Under the pieces are notes generated by a model. That model was given only the letters and a program-made list of their open reading frames with translations. It ran no database searches and was not told the DNA's origin. Position numbers and translations under genes: made by a program. Shown piece after piece: positions 28,584 to 38,499 of a DNA stretch of 64,000 nucleotides. The DNA is from UBA1141 sp963665155 (lineage in GTDB: Bacteria; Chloroflexota; Dehalococcoidia; Lucifugimonadales; UBA3495), in the NCBI GenBank assembly GCA_963665155.2, contig OY761986.2, forward strand, positions 1 through 64,000. The letters run 5' to 3'. Within the stretch, counting starts at the first letter, position 1. Every line of letters begins with the position of its first letter.

Positions 28584-29170
28584 CCCACAGGGCCTGCCGT
28601 CTCGATAATCAGGCCCACTAGTTGCGTTATCCCGTTGAGTCCTTGGGCACACCGATCTTGCCACGCTGCCTAAGAGAATCCCCTTTTTATTTTCCCCCTT
28701 TGTTATTGTGGGCTTTGTTATTGTGGGCTTTGTTATTGTGGGCTTTGTTATTGTGGGCTTTGTTATTGTGGGCTTTGTTATTGTGGGCTTTGTTATTGTG
28801 GGCTTTGTTATTGTGGGCTTTGTTATTGTGGGCTTTGTTATTGTGGGCTTTGTTATTGTGGGCTCGTGGGTTCGTAGGTTGTCCCGGTGAACACCGGAAA
28901 TGACATACGAATTGTTAACGGTAACCAGGCTGCCTCGACACAAATCTTCCGGCTACGGTGCGGCTGGCACAGGCCCCATTCCCTTGCGGGTTTCGCATTC
29001 CCAGCGTGACATCGTGCCGACCCTAAAAATAATGGGGTGTTGGTACTCTATAGAGGACAAAGCCTTTAATTCAGACTTACATTCAGACCACGGTAACCCT
29101 GTAATAGTCCCGTAGATAGGCACAATACGTCGATAGTTGGGAATGTATTCCCATTCAGATTCTGGAGTCG
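28584..29170. other. Intergenic region holding a minisatellite
   Basis: Apart from the 15-bp tandem array (28699-28864), no gene or RNA was recognised. Open frames on both strands across the array are repeat artefacts. Confidence 0.5.
28699..28864. repeat. 15-bp minisatellite, 11 near-perfect copies
   Basis: The unit TTTGTTATTGTGGGC is repeated head to tail about 11 times with no visible divergence, indicating recent expansion. A 15-base unit keeps every frame open, so long repetitive peptides appear on both strands (VGFVI on plus, TKPTI on minus), none with a convincing ribosome site. Copy number is likely variable between strains. Confidence 0.93.
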
Positions 29171-31015
29171 TTGATCGACCCGGCTATGATTAGCGACACC
29201 CAGGGCGCCATTGCTTATGTTAACGACGGGATGCTCAAGTTGATCGGACTTACCAGGGAGCAAGCCGTAGGCCAGTCGTTTCCATATCCTTGGCTGTTGC
29301 CTCAAGACCCTTTAAACAAATTACCATCGAAGGTGGACTACCGCGAACCCGGCTCCGGGGCCCAGGTCGAGAGCCAGATTGTCGATGCCGAAGGTACGAC
29401 CCGCAACATTAGTTTTAGTGTCGCTCCTTTGGTTGAAGCCAATGGACAGCGAAAGTGGCTTCTGACCATTGGCCGGGACATTCCTCCGGCGCCGAGTTCT
29501 GGTGGACCGGCAGCCCAAGCCCTACTCGCTCGGGCGACCGAAGAGATGCCTTATTGGGTGCAATTATCCAGCTTGGACGGCACCATTGAGATGGTCAACG
29601 AGGCTGGCTGCAATATTTCAGGTTACAGCCTATCAGAAATCGTCGGCCAGTCGTGGCCCTACCCATGGTTCATCGAAGGTTGGCGGGATGGTAACTACAA
29701 CGCTTTTGAAGAGCTCGGCTTCGGGAATGAACTGGAGTTTGAAGCCACCTGCAGTACCCGAGATGGAGGGTCCAAGAGTCTGCTGATAACTCTATCAATA
29801 ATGCAGGGAAATTCCGGCGAGACGGCGCGCGCTCTGATGGTCGCTCATGACATGACCGAGAGTGAGGAATGGAGCGAACGCTTCTTGCAAGCCTAGAAGA
29901 TTCGAGCAGTCAGCCAGTAGGCTTCGGGCGTGGCCCATGACATCAATAACGATCTGGCTGTCATTCTAGGCTACTCCGAGTATCTTACGGGCCGCTGGCA
30001 AGACCTGGACGAAGTGGATCAGCACGCCCTAAATGCGATACAGCAACAAGCCCAAGATTGCGCTGAGACCGTGCGTCGAATTCAACTTTTCTCCCGGCGC
30101 TCTCCGCGGAGCAAATTCAGCTATTTCTCCATAAACGATGTCGTCAGAGATGTAGTCGAGTCGATGGAACACAACAGGAGTAAAGACTCCAACCTGGGTT
30201 GGTCAGGCATTCAGGTGGAGGCCGATCTACAGCGTGTTCCCTCTTTGCTCGCTCATCTTTCCAGTCTAAAGGAAGCAGTCTCCAGCTTGGTGGAAAACGC
30301 CGTCGCAGCGCTTCCCGAAGGTGGGAAAATCTCGCTGCGAACCCGATGTGTAGAGAATGAGGTTTTACTTGAGGTAGCGGACAACGGCCAGGGCATAAGC
30401 CCTGTCGAATTGAGAAGGATATTCGAGCCATTTTTCACCACCAAGGGTCCGTCCAGCTCCGGTTTGGGGTTGAGCATTGCCTACAACTTGGTGAATCAGA
30501 TGGATGGCGTGCTAACGGTTGAAAGCAAGCTGGGCTTTGGCACGACTTTCACCGTACGTTTCCCCGCACAATCCGCCGAACTGCCCGCCGGTCCTCGCTC
30601 TGAAGACGAACCCAATAATTTGCTTAACTTAAACGTCTTGGTAGTCGACGACGAGCCATTGGTTGCGGGAATGATCCGCACGTTCTTGGAGTCGTCAGGC
30701 CACAGTGCAACCGTCTTTCTTGAGGGACAAGGAGCGATTGAGGCATTCGAGGCAGCGCAATTCGACTTGGTGGTCGTTGACTTGGGCATGCCGGAAATGG
30801 ACGGCTGGGAAGTATCCCGTCGGATTAATGAAATCAACCTCCAAGTACCGATCATTATGGCCACTGGCTGGAACATGCCCGTCGTCGACGGTCATGAGCA
30901 GGGCGCCGCCATAGATAGCGTCCTTAGGAAACCTTTCGCCATGGGTGAATTGACCGGAGCCATTGATGCGGCCATGAAGAACCGGGGGGCGTTAAAACCC
31001 CCCGTCCGGGGTTGA
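29171..31015 (+). pseudogene. PAS-PAS-histidine kinase-receiver hybrid, two amber codons in the H-box region
   Basis: A first PAS domain (DTQGAIAYVNDGMLKLIGL) and a second (ISGYSLSEIVGQSWPYPW) precede a dimerisation domain whose H-box reads ASGVAHDINNDLAVILGY. In the same frame just before it, TAG codons occur at 29894-29896 and 29918-29920, where relatives have Gln and Leu (LQAQK, QLASG). After them the kinase (NAVAALPEGG; DNGQGI; FFTTKGPSSSGLGLS) and receiver (VVVDLGMPEMDG with the phospho-Asp) look intact. Either the gene is dead, or the two halves are made separately. The start is uncertain; the frame is open to about 29120. Confidence 0.8.
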
Positions 31016-31567
31016 TCCCTATCGTCTGGAACTCGCCGGCGATCAAGTCCGCTGATATTCTGCGAATTTGGGCCGGGGCGGCCCAGGTTGGGCGCTGAAC
31101 TAGGCTAATCGTCACTTCCGAATAATGTCCCCCACTGTTCTTAGGCTCCTGATAAGCGAGCGCCTTCTTCTATTACTCCTTTCCTGATAGGGCTCCCAAT
31201 ATTAGCCATGGCGGTTATGCCATAGGCCTGTACGGCGTAGCCCAGTGCAGCACCGGCCTCTCCCTCCGTTTACAAGTGTTGTGCCTATCGACCACGTTCT
31301 TACATTTGTGGACCTCTTTTGATAATCCTTTCCCCACATTTGTACTTCATAGAATCCTGGTTCGTAAAAACCTGCTTTGCGGAATTCGGCTTCTAAACCT
31401 GCTCCTTAACCGGTGGATATATCCGGCTGGCGAACGGATACTCTTGGAGCAGATTGTTTTTATGATAATATATCCGTTAATGCCGGTAGTCACGGATGCT
31501 TTCATTTACCTGACTATTAACCCCCAAAGAATTTTGGGAACAATCACCAAATCCACAGAGGCCATAA
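31016..31567. other. Intergenic region with a possible gene tail
   Basis: Mostly without recognised content. On the minus strand, 31269-31141 gives 42 open codons with protein-like composition (ALGYAVQAYGITAMANIGSP ... then RLSGA and a TAA), which may be the C-terminus of a lost gene. No family is recognised. Confidence 0.3.
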
Positions 31568-33785
31568 ATGCCGGACTATCAGCCTAATGTTGTCATTTCA
31601 ATCCTAGAATTCAATGTTGTGGGTACGAATCCAATACGCGACGACGGTATGGATAAGGTCACCGGCAGAGCTCGCTACGGCATAGACACCGACATTCCGG
31701 GAATGTTGTGCGGGAAAATTCTGCGAAGCCCTTATCCCCACGCCAATATTAAGAAAATAGATACCAGCAAGGCCGAAGCACTGACCGGGGTATTCGCAGT
31801 GGTTACAGCCGCCGACTTGCCGGAGGTTTCCAGAAAAGTCATGGACCTAGCCGAAGGCGCGATTCACAACCTGGGTTTCTTGAGCAACAACATAATGGCC
31901 CGGGAAAAGGTACTCTACAAGGGCCATGCGGTGGCGGCGGTGGACGATGCGCCCTTGCTTCACGAGCGGCTGGCAACTCTCTCGGATCCGTTGTTGCGCC
32001 CTGGCGGACTCATGGATGACGATGATACGACCAAGGGCTCAAATATATCCAACCATTTTGAGTTTAATGTCGGAGATATAGCCGAGGGCTTCAAGCAAGC
32101 AGACGTAATCGTAGAAAAAGAGACCCGGACCGGTCCACCAGGGTTACATTGAACCCCACACCGCTACCGCTATGTGGCAAGCAGATGGCAACTTGACCAT
32201 TTGGTCCAGCACTCAAGGTCACTTCAACGTAAGGGAGCAGAGTTCCCGGTTGTTGGGAGTACCCCTCTCCAGCATCAAGGTGGTGCCGATGGAGGTTGGC
32301 GGCGGTTTCGGTGCCAAGGGAGTGGTCTATCTGGAGCCGGTGGCGGCTGCGTTGGCTCGCAAAGCCGGCCGGGCCGTTAAGATGACGATGACCCGTACCG
32401 AGGTCTTTGAAGCCAGCGGCCCGGCGTCTGGAACCGCCATCAAAGTGAAGCTGGGCGCAACCAAAGACGGAAAGATTACCGCTGCGGAAGCCCACTTGGT
32501 TTATGAAGCTGGTGCTTTCCCTGGTGCGCCGGTCACTCCTGGGTGCATGTGTATGTACGGCCCTTATGAAATACCCAATGCTTATCTTGAAGGATTCGAT
32601 GTCGTGTTGAACCGCCCCAAGTCGGCGGCATACCGGGCCCCCGGCGCACCGGCTTCCGCTTTCGCCATGGAAACGGCTACTGATGAGATTTGCGAAAAAC
32701 TGGGCATGGACCCATTAGAGTTCCGTTTGCTTAACAGCGCCAAAGAGGGCTCACGCCGAATCACCGGCCCATTATTCCCCAAGGTTGGATTCGTGGAAAC
32801 ATTACAAGCGGCCAAGGATCATCCCCACTGGTCGGCCCCGCTGGAGGGTCCAAACCGGGCTAGGGGAGTGGCGAGCGGATATTGGCCGAACAACACCGGT
32901 CCGGCTAGCGCCACGGCCATAGTGAATGCGGATGGCACCGTCAACCTGGTTGAAGGCTCCGTGGACCTTAGCGGCACAAGGGTGACATTGGCCCAACAAT
33001 TGGCTGAGGTGCTGGGAATACCCGTAGAAAATATCCGGCCGACGGTGGCCGATACCGATTCCATCGGGTTTACTTCCAACAGCGGAGGCAGCGGGGCGAC
33101 CTTCAAATCGGGTTGGGCTGCCGATGAGGCTGGTATAGATGTTAGACAGCAAATGGTGGACCGGGCAGCGAAAATCTGGGAGATCGCACCCGAGAATGTA
33201 GAGTACGAAGATGGCGTTTTGCAGCACAAGTCCGACTCGGAATTGCGGATGCCTTTCAAGCAGTTGGCGGCCCATCAGAATGCCACGGGAGGACCCATAA
33301 CAGGTAGCGCCGGAGTGAACCCGGGGGGTGCGGGTCCTTGCATCGGCACCCACATAGTCGATGTGGAAGTGGACCCGGACACCGGCAAGGTTACGGTGTT
33401 GCGCTATACCGCTCTACAAGACGTGGGCAAGGCCATTCACCCGGATTACGTGGCTGGCCAGATTCAGGGAGGAGCAGTACAGGGCATTGGTTGGGCCTTA
33501 AATGAAGAGTATTTCTTCAACGACCAAGGCAACATGGTGAACAGCACCTTCTTGGACTACCGTATGCCGACCAGCTTGGACCTGCCAAAGATCGACACCG
33601 TAATAGTAGAAATTGCCAATCCGGCCCATCTATATGGTGTGAGAGGCGTGGGCGAGGTGCCAATTTGCCCACCGCTGCCAGCGATCGCAAACGCAGTTTC
33701 CCGGGCCATCGGCGCAAGAATGAACCAGTTGCCGATAACGCCGGGCCGCGTGCTTGACACAATATGGGAATCGGAGAAAATATAA
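31568..33785 (+). pseudogene. Xanthine dehydrogenase-family molybdopterin subunit, deleted and frameshifted
   Basis: This is the large (molybdenum) subunit of a xanthine dehydrogenase/aldehyde oxidase-type hydroxylase: GKILRSPYPHANIKKID, then VVPMEVGGGFGAKG, YRAPGAPASAFAMET, and VRGVGEVPICPPLPA near the end with the active-site Glu. Near 32135 the frame changes in the conserved PVHQGYIEPH stretch. Around 31935 about 40 residues appear to be missing between GHAVAAV and DDAPLLHE. Two lesions mean it is a pseudogene. No FAD or iron-sulfur subunit lies next to it. Confidence 0.82.
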
Positions 33786-33907
33786 TTTAAAGGTTTGCCT
33801 GGGTTGTGGCTCTTACGGGTCTTGACCCAGGCAGTCCTATTGAAGACTGCCATACCCGGTGGCGCCGGAACCCGAAACAACACAAATTCCGTTAATATGG
33901 ATTGAGA

Positions 33908-34177
33908 ATGCCGGAAGTTTGGATACCAGCACGAATGCAGGTCTTAACCGGGGGCCATAAAACGGTTCGCGTGGAAGGCACATCCGTTCGACAGGTAATA
34001 AACAATCTGGAAAGCCAATACCCGGGCGTTAAAGAGCGACTGTGCGATGAAAATGGGATTGATCTGTTGCCTGGGATAGCGGTCATCATCGATGGAGAGA
34101 CCAGCCAATTGGGGCTGCTGGAACGGGTGGGGGAAAATAGCGAGGTGCACTTTCTTCCCGCTTTAGGCGGCGGCTGA
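33908..34177 (+). CDS. MoaD/ThiS-family ubiquitin-like sulfur carrier
   Basis: 89 residues ending in ALGGG, the Gly-Gly tail that is adenylated and thiocarboxylated in this family. The beta-grasp fold is suggested by VRVEGTSVRQVINNLESQYPG and LPGIAVIIDGE. It would supply sulfur for molybdopterin or thiamine-type synthesis. It follows the dead molybdopterin hydroxylase by 122 bases, hinting at an old molybdenum-enzyme cluster. The ATG at 33908 is preferred over TTG 33902; the ribosome site is weak. Confidence 0.8.
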   Translation: MPEVWIPARMQVLTGGHKTVRVEGTSVRQVINNLESQYPGVKERLCDENGIDLLPGIAVIIDGETSQLGLLERVGENSEVHFLPALGGG

Positions 34178-34215
34178 CCGCTTGGGTGGTCTGAAATAAA
34201 GGTCTCGTGATCTTA

Positions 34216-34252
34216 AACGGGGCGGTCCTTTATGGTCGCCCCGTTGGTTTTT
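34216..34252 (+). terminator. Rho-independent terminator after the MoaD/ThiS gene
   Basis: A 9-bp stem AACGGGGCG / CGCCCCGTT with a 12-base loop is followed by GGTTTTT. It lies 39 bases after the MoaD/ThiS stop codon. Confidence 0.82.
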
Positions 34253-34321
34253 GCATGGCCATCAGGTTCTAACTTAATCGGGCTCAAAAGGTAAACTCCG
34301 AAGCGGGTGGGCGGACTGAGC

Positions 34322-34765
34322 ATGTCCAATAACGTCAAATCCCAGAAAATGCTGGCAACCAGAAGTCCTCAGGCGGCCCGCGAGGTGCGCCGGGATTCGG
34401 GCCTGCGCCAGGCCCGGACCTGCTATGACCATTTGGCAGGGGTTGCCGGTGTAACTTTGTTGGACCAAATGTTGAAGCGGAAATGGTTTCAGGAAGAAGA
34501 AGGTGATGCCAGGACTTTTTACCGTTTGACCGCCGATGGAGAGCAATCCCTTTTACGCCTGGGGGTGGATGTGCCTTGGGCTGCCGCCCAGCGTCGGCCC
34601 TTCGCCTATGGTTGCTTGGACTGGACGGAACGCCGGTTCCATCTGCGGGGAGCCTTGTCCGCAGCAATCTTGGAGGCATTGACGGCTTCGAAGACAGTTG
34701 TCAGGAAGGCTGGAATCCGCTCAGTAGTGTTAGAACATAATATTGCGGAATGGCTGGAGTCTTAA
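34322..34765 (+). pseudogene. ArsR-type regulator lacking its DNA-binding domain
   Basis: About 147 residues match the C-terminal half of a group of ArsR-like winged-helix regulators: LRQARTCYDHLAGVAGVTLL, FYRLTADGE, RRPFAYGCLDWTERRFHLRG. The first ~90 residues with the winged helix-turn-helix are missing, and a terminator lies directly upstream. It is probably a truncated relic, though a short protein could start at ATG 34322 (no clear ribosome site). Confidence 0.65.
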
Positions 34766-34923
34766 GCAGACTCGCAACGCCGCGCTAGGTCATTACTTGC
34801 CGGGTGCATCTGCCTGGGCTAGAATGTGCGGCACGGGACAATCTGGCTGGTATGACGAAAGGCGGCTTTTGAGGGCTGTTTGGTACGTCAATCGCCGGTC
34901 AGGGAAAATTAACACGGAGGCGG

Positions 34924-35062
34924 AATGCCAGAGCAACTCACTGCTTCACAGCAAAAATGGTTCGATGTAGCGGCTAAACACGCCGACGTATTCGCTGGCA
35001 GGGCAGCGAAATACGGCTAAGAAGGCAGCTTTCCCCACGAAAACTTTATAAGAAATGAAAGA
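34924..35062 (+). pseudogene. Acyl-CoA dehydrogenase, N-terminal fragment at the element boundary
   Basis: ATG 34924 follows CACGGAGGCGG and gives PEQLTASQQKWFDVAAKHAD..., then KYG, a TAA, and in the same frame EGSFPHENF. This is the start of an acyl-CoA dehydrogenase (the RAAKYDREGxFPHENF type). The rest is missing because the conjugative element begins here. The stop replaces the codon usually following KYD. The remainder of the gene is not found on the other side of the element within this window. Confidence 0.65.
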
Positions 35063-35068
35063 TTCGGG

Positions 35069-35953
35069 CTAGAGCAACATGTCTATCCCCGAAGCGATGG
35101 GCGGCTGCTTCTTGGCCTCCTGCGCCTGCTCCCATATCTCATCGTCCACCACCGGCGGGAAGGGAACCCCGACCCACTCGTCCTCGGGCCGGGCGTATCT
35201 CCTCGTCCCGTGCTCGGTGGCGACATGGCGGACCTTGCCGAACCACCAGGTGCCCCTGTAAGCCTCGTGCCTCAAGATGCGAGTGACGGTGCCGTCGTAC
35301 CACTTTCCGACGGCCCTGGGCGTGGGTACGCCCTCGGCGGTCAGCAGCTTGGCGATGACCCGAGCCCCCATCCCCTCTCGGACGTACATGCGGAAGACGC
35401 GGCGGACGACCTCGGCCTCGGCTTCCTCAACCACCGGCCTGCGGCCCTCTCCGAGTCTGTACCCGTAGGGGACGTTGTTGACGGGGATGCGGCCCTGCTT
35501 GGCCGCGCCGCGCTTGCCCATCGAGGCCCTCTCCCTGAAGTTGTCCAGCTCGATCTTGCCGATGGCCGCCATGAGGCCGAAGGTCTTCATGTCGATGGCG
35601 TCCATGACGGCTTTGAGATCAAGCTGATACGCCTCGACCACCTCCATGAGGGCGGCCGCGGGGTACATGCCCCGGCTGAGCCGGTCGGACTTCCAGCAGA
35701 CGATGGTGTCGAAGCGTCCCTTCCTGGCGTCGGCCAGCATCCTCTGGAACTCGGGGCGGTTCTTGGACCATCCCCTGCCCACCTCCTGGTAGCGCGCGGT
35801 GATGGTCAGCCCCCGGCGGTCGCAGTGCGCCTCCATGTCGGAAATCTGCTCCGATATGGAGGTCTTCTCCTCCGTGTCCTGGCTCTTGTCCGAGACGCGG
35901 GCGTAGATGGCCGCTCGTTTCGTTCCCGTCTTCCTATCGGTCGTTCTCGCCAT
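35069..35953 (-). pseudogene. Serine recombinase of the element, C-terminus truncated
   Basis: 294 residues from ATG 35953 behind GAGGAGGAAATC. The resolvase catalytic domain is complete: AAIYARVSDKSQD with the nucleophilic Ser, CWKSDRLSRGMYPA, and EVGRGWSKNRPEFQRM. The recombinase domain follows (GAAKQGRIPVNNVPYGYRL, GVPTPRAVGKWYDGTV). The zinc-ribbon and coiled-coil region typical of large serine integrases is missing: the frame ends at QEAKKQPPIASGIDMLL, where host sequence begins. It probably inserted the element, and may now be inactive. Confidence 0.82.
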
Positions 35954-35981
35954 GATTTCCTCCTCTCGAATCCCTTGAACC

Positions 35982-36015
35982 AAAAAAAGACCCGCCTCCT
36001 GTCGGGAGCGGGTCT
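35982..36015 (-). terminator. Rho-independent terminator, minus strand
   Basis: Read on the minus strand, AGACCCGC and GCGGGTCT form an 8-bp stem, followed by seven T. It lies between the PDDEXK nuclease gene and the recombinase gene, so it ends the long transfer/cargo transcript and isolates the recombinase as its own unit. Confidence 0.88.
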
Positions 36016-36133
36016 GCGAGTAGTACAATTACTTCGCATCACCTGCTCCAACAGGTGGCGCCACGGCCCGGGATGTTCACGCATCGCCGGGCCAACTTCT
36101 ACCCGCCATTTTACCGCGCTGGACAGAGTGGCG

Positions 36134-37315
36134 TCAAAGCGGGTCCGGGCGCAGCTCCATCGCCTGCCTCGTCCGGTCAAGCTCCGCCGCCAGGAGATTC
36201 TCGTCGGGCAGGGCGATCCGGTACTCCGCAGCCATCACGTTGTTCGACAGCCCCTCAAGGGCGTACCGGGCGAGGGCCTCGTCCTTCTCGGAGCAGAGGA
36301 TCAGGCCGACGGGCGGGTTCTCGCCCTCTCGCGCCCAGTGCTCCCGCGCATAGTTCAGGTAGAAGTGCATCTGCCCGGCGTCGGCATGGGTGAACGCCCC
36401 GATCTTCTGGTCGATGACCACGAGGCATCTCAGGCTCCGGTGGTAGAACAGCAGGTCCACCCGGTACCACCGGCCGCCGATCCGCAGACGCCTCTGCCTG
36501 CCCATGAAGCAGAAGTCGTCGCCAAGCTCCAAGAGGAAGGTCTCCAGGTGGCGGACGAGGGCCTCTTCGAGGTCGCTCTCGGAGTACTCGTCCCTGAGGT
36601 CGAGGAACTCCAGGACGAAGGGGTCCTTGATCTGTTCGCCGGGTAGTGCGGGGTCTTCGGGACGCTCCTGCTGTCCGCGTGTCAGCATGGCGGCCCTGTT
36701 CTTCGATAGGGCGGTTCGCTCGTAGAACTGTGAGCCGATCTGCCGGTCGAGCTGGCGGACCGACCAGCCCCCGCGAAGCGCCTCGGTCTCGTAGAAGTCG
36801 CGGGCGCCCTCGTTCCTGACCGACAGGAGACGCACGTATGCGGACCATGGGAGTGGGAATGCCGTGAGAAGGTCGTCGAAGCCCACCTCGACGGATGGGG
36901 GATCGAATTCTCCAGACGGCGTCTGGAGAATCTGCCGTCCGGGGGGTGGAGCCGATTTTCCAGACAGTGTCTGGAGAATCCGGTCGGGCTGATATGAGAG
37001 GTAGAAGAGGCGCATGTTGTAGATGTTCTGAAGGGAGAAACCGCGTCCAAACCGCGCGGTCAGGTCCTCGGCCAGCCTCTCGATGAGCGGGGCCCCGTAC
37101 TCGGCCCGCTCCTCTCCCGACTGCTCGAACTCGACGATGCGGCGTCCGGTGAGCCAGTACGCGGCGGTCATGGCGGCGTTCACCGAGCGGGCGGCCGACT
37201 CCCTGGCCGCGTCGATGATCTTCGACACGTCCCCGAAGACCGCCCGGTAGGGAGCGTCCAGCCCGCTGGTCGCCACAGTCTTCCTCACGGCTCGCTGCTC
37301 CGGTTTCTCCGGCAT
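36134..37315 (-). CDS. DUF1016 / YhcG-type PDDEXK nuclease-domain protein
   Basis: 393 residues if started at ATG 37315 (PEKPEQRAVRK); an in-frame start at 37393 would overlap the gene upstream. The DUF1016 N-terminal helical domain (AAYWLTGRRIVEFEQSG, GFSLQNIYNMRLFYL) leads to the nuclease domain, where RLRIGGRWYRVDLLFYHRSL and VIDQKIGAF give the Asp-x(n)-Asp/Glu-x-Lys type active site (QK in place of the usual EK/DLK is visible). Family members are linked to restriction or defence loci on mobile DNA. It lies directly after the PAPS-reductase-like gene. Confidence 0.85.
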   Translation of the reverse strand: MPEKPEQRAVRKTVATSGLDAPYRAVFGDVSKIIDAARESAARSVNAAMTAAYWLTGRRIVEFEQSGEERAEYGAPLIERLAEDLTARFGRGFSLQNIYNMRLFYLSYQPDRILQTLSGKSAPPPGRQILQTPSGEFDPPSVEVGFDDLLTAFPLPWSAYVRLLSVRNEGARDFYETEALRGGWSVRQLDRQIGSQFYERTALSKNRAAMLTRGQQERPEDPALPGEQIKDPFVLEFLDLRDEYSESDLEEALVRHLETFLLELGDDFCFMGRQRRLRIGGRWYRVDLLFYHRSLRCLVVIDQKIGAFTHADAGQMHFYLNYAREHWAREGENPPVGLILCSEKDEALARYALEGLSNNVMAAEYRIALPDENLLAAELDRTRQAMELRPDPL

Positions 37316-37340
37316 ATCGCCCGCCTGTTGGCAGCCCCGC

Positions 37341-38177
37341 TCAGACTCCACAGTGTCCCTCGCACTCGTTCCCGAACCCGTCCCGCTGCCCATCGGCCCC
37401 CAATTCCGCCTCGTCGTGCGCGACCGCCTGGGCCAGGGGCATTCGCAGCGAGTGCAGGTACGGCGTCTTGTCCAGGGCCAGCCCGTCCCGCAGTCTGGCG
37501 TCGATCTCCACCGCCTCGGCGAACAGCTCCGGCCACCGGCGCTTGGTCTCGACCCAACGCTTACGGGACTGGAAGGGACATGCGACGCAGGCCGAGCGTT
37601 CCAGGGGCCGGTCGTAGCGGGCGGCCCACCAGTCGGCGCAGTCCTTGCGGGACATGCCCGCCTCGATGAGCGGGTAGCGGTTGACCATCCACCTGTCGCG
37701 GGAGGTCCTCATGCGGATGGCCTCGTCGGTGGAGATGCCCAACCACAGCTCGACGGTGGTTCCGTTGGGGACCTGCTGCCTGGGCTTGAGTCCCAGCAGC
37801 TCGCGTATCCTGCGGCGTATGGGCCTGATCTTGTAGTTGTCGGTGCACTGGCGCCTGCCGATGCCGTCTTCCTCTCCTTCGTTTCCTTTCAGGAAGACGG
37901 GTATGTCCACGTAGTTTCGGGAGCCGGAGTGGTTGGTAAGGGCCTTCACGTCCTCGCGGAGGCTGCGTCCGTTGTCCACGACGTACAGGGGGAAGCGCAG
38001 CTGACGTTCCAACCATTCCAGGTGCTCGTAGACGCTGGGAGGCTCCCAGCGGGTGTCGGCGAAGATGGCGCAGTCCGGCAGGCGGTCGAACGCTCCTTGA
38101 CCGGCCATGAGCGCCATGACGGAGGACTGGACGCCCCCGCCGAGGCTGAGGACGGTGAGGGTTGGAGAGAAGGCCAT
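37341..38177 (-). CDS. PAPS reductase / DndC-like ATP pyrophosphatase-fold protein
   Basis: 278 residues. The PP-loop is SLGGGVQSSVMAL (residues ~11-23), followed by FADTRWEPPSVYEHLEWL. Cysteines appear in GRRQCTDNYKIRPIRRR, KDCADWW and SACVACPFQSRKRW, the last resembling a metal or Fe-S site. The fold adenylates a substrate, as in PAPS reductase, and is also used by DndC in phosphorothioate DNA modification. This version is of the phage/mobile-element type and its substrate is unknown. It overlaps the small gene upstream by one base and is followed by a nuclease gene, so a modification-linked function is possible. Confidence 0.78.
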   Translation of the reverse strand: MAFSPTLTVLSLGGGVQSSVMALMAGQGAFDRLPDCAIFADTRWEPPSVYEHLEWLERQLRFPLYVVDNGRSLREDVKALTNHSGSRNYVDIPVFLKGNEGEEDGIGRRQCTDNYKIRPIRRRIRELLGLKPRQQVPNGTTVELWLGISTDEAIRMRTSRDRWMVNRYPLIEAGMSRKDCADWWAARYDRPLERSACVACPFQSRKRWVETKRRWPELFAEAVEIDARLRDGLALDKTPYLHSLRMPLAQAVAHDEAELGADGQRDGFGNECEGHCGV

Positions 38178-38392
38178 CAGCGCTCCTCCTCTCTGCCGTC
38201 CGGCTGCGGGTCCGTCTCGGGGAGAGGCTGGTCGTCCTGGGCCAGATCGACCAGGATGGTGAAGAGGCGGCGCAGCCGCTCCTGGGCGTCGGGCGCGGGT
38301 TTGACGTCGATCCCTACGACCCTCAGCTCCGGGTCTTCCCTGGCGGGCCTCCGCCGTCTATTCGGCTGGTTCTTTCCGGTGGTGTCTTTCAT
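38177..38392 (-). CDS. 71-residue basic/acidic small protein, coupled to the PP-loop gene
   Basis: ATG 38392 opens MKDTTGKNQPNRRRRPARED, then a helix (ERLRRLFTILVDLAQ). Its TGA overlaps the next ATG by one base, which indicates translational coupling. The composition (Arg-rich head, acidic tail) suggests an adaptor. No family recognised. Confidence 0.6.
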   Translation of the reverse strand: MKDTTGKNQPNRRRRPAREDPELRVVGIDVKPAPDAQERLRRLFTILVDLAQDDQPLPETDPQPDGREEER

Positions 38393-38499
38393 GGTGGGTA
38401 GTCGCAGCGGCGGTAGGTTGGTCCGCTGGCCTCTCGTTGCAGGTCTGTGACGGGCCGCCTGCGCCGCCGTTGCGCCGTGCGCCCGGCGGGGCCTTTGGT

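Noticed and set aside
28699..28864. CRISPR array
   Set aside because: Repeats are contiguous 15-mers without spacers, and no cas gene is present.
28416..28943. Minus-strand frame encoding a TKPTI-repeat protein
   Set aside because: It is created by the 15-bp array, overlaps the rhomboid gene and has no ribosome site or non-repeat domain.
31276..31587. Plus-strand 103-codon frame before the molybdopterin gene
   Set aside because: No ribosome site, low-complexity hydrophobic composition, and overlap with the start of a recognisable gene.
35210..36646. Long plus-strand open frames over the conjugative element
   Set aside because: High GC keeps antisense frames open; the minus-strand frames carry the recognisable domains.
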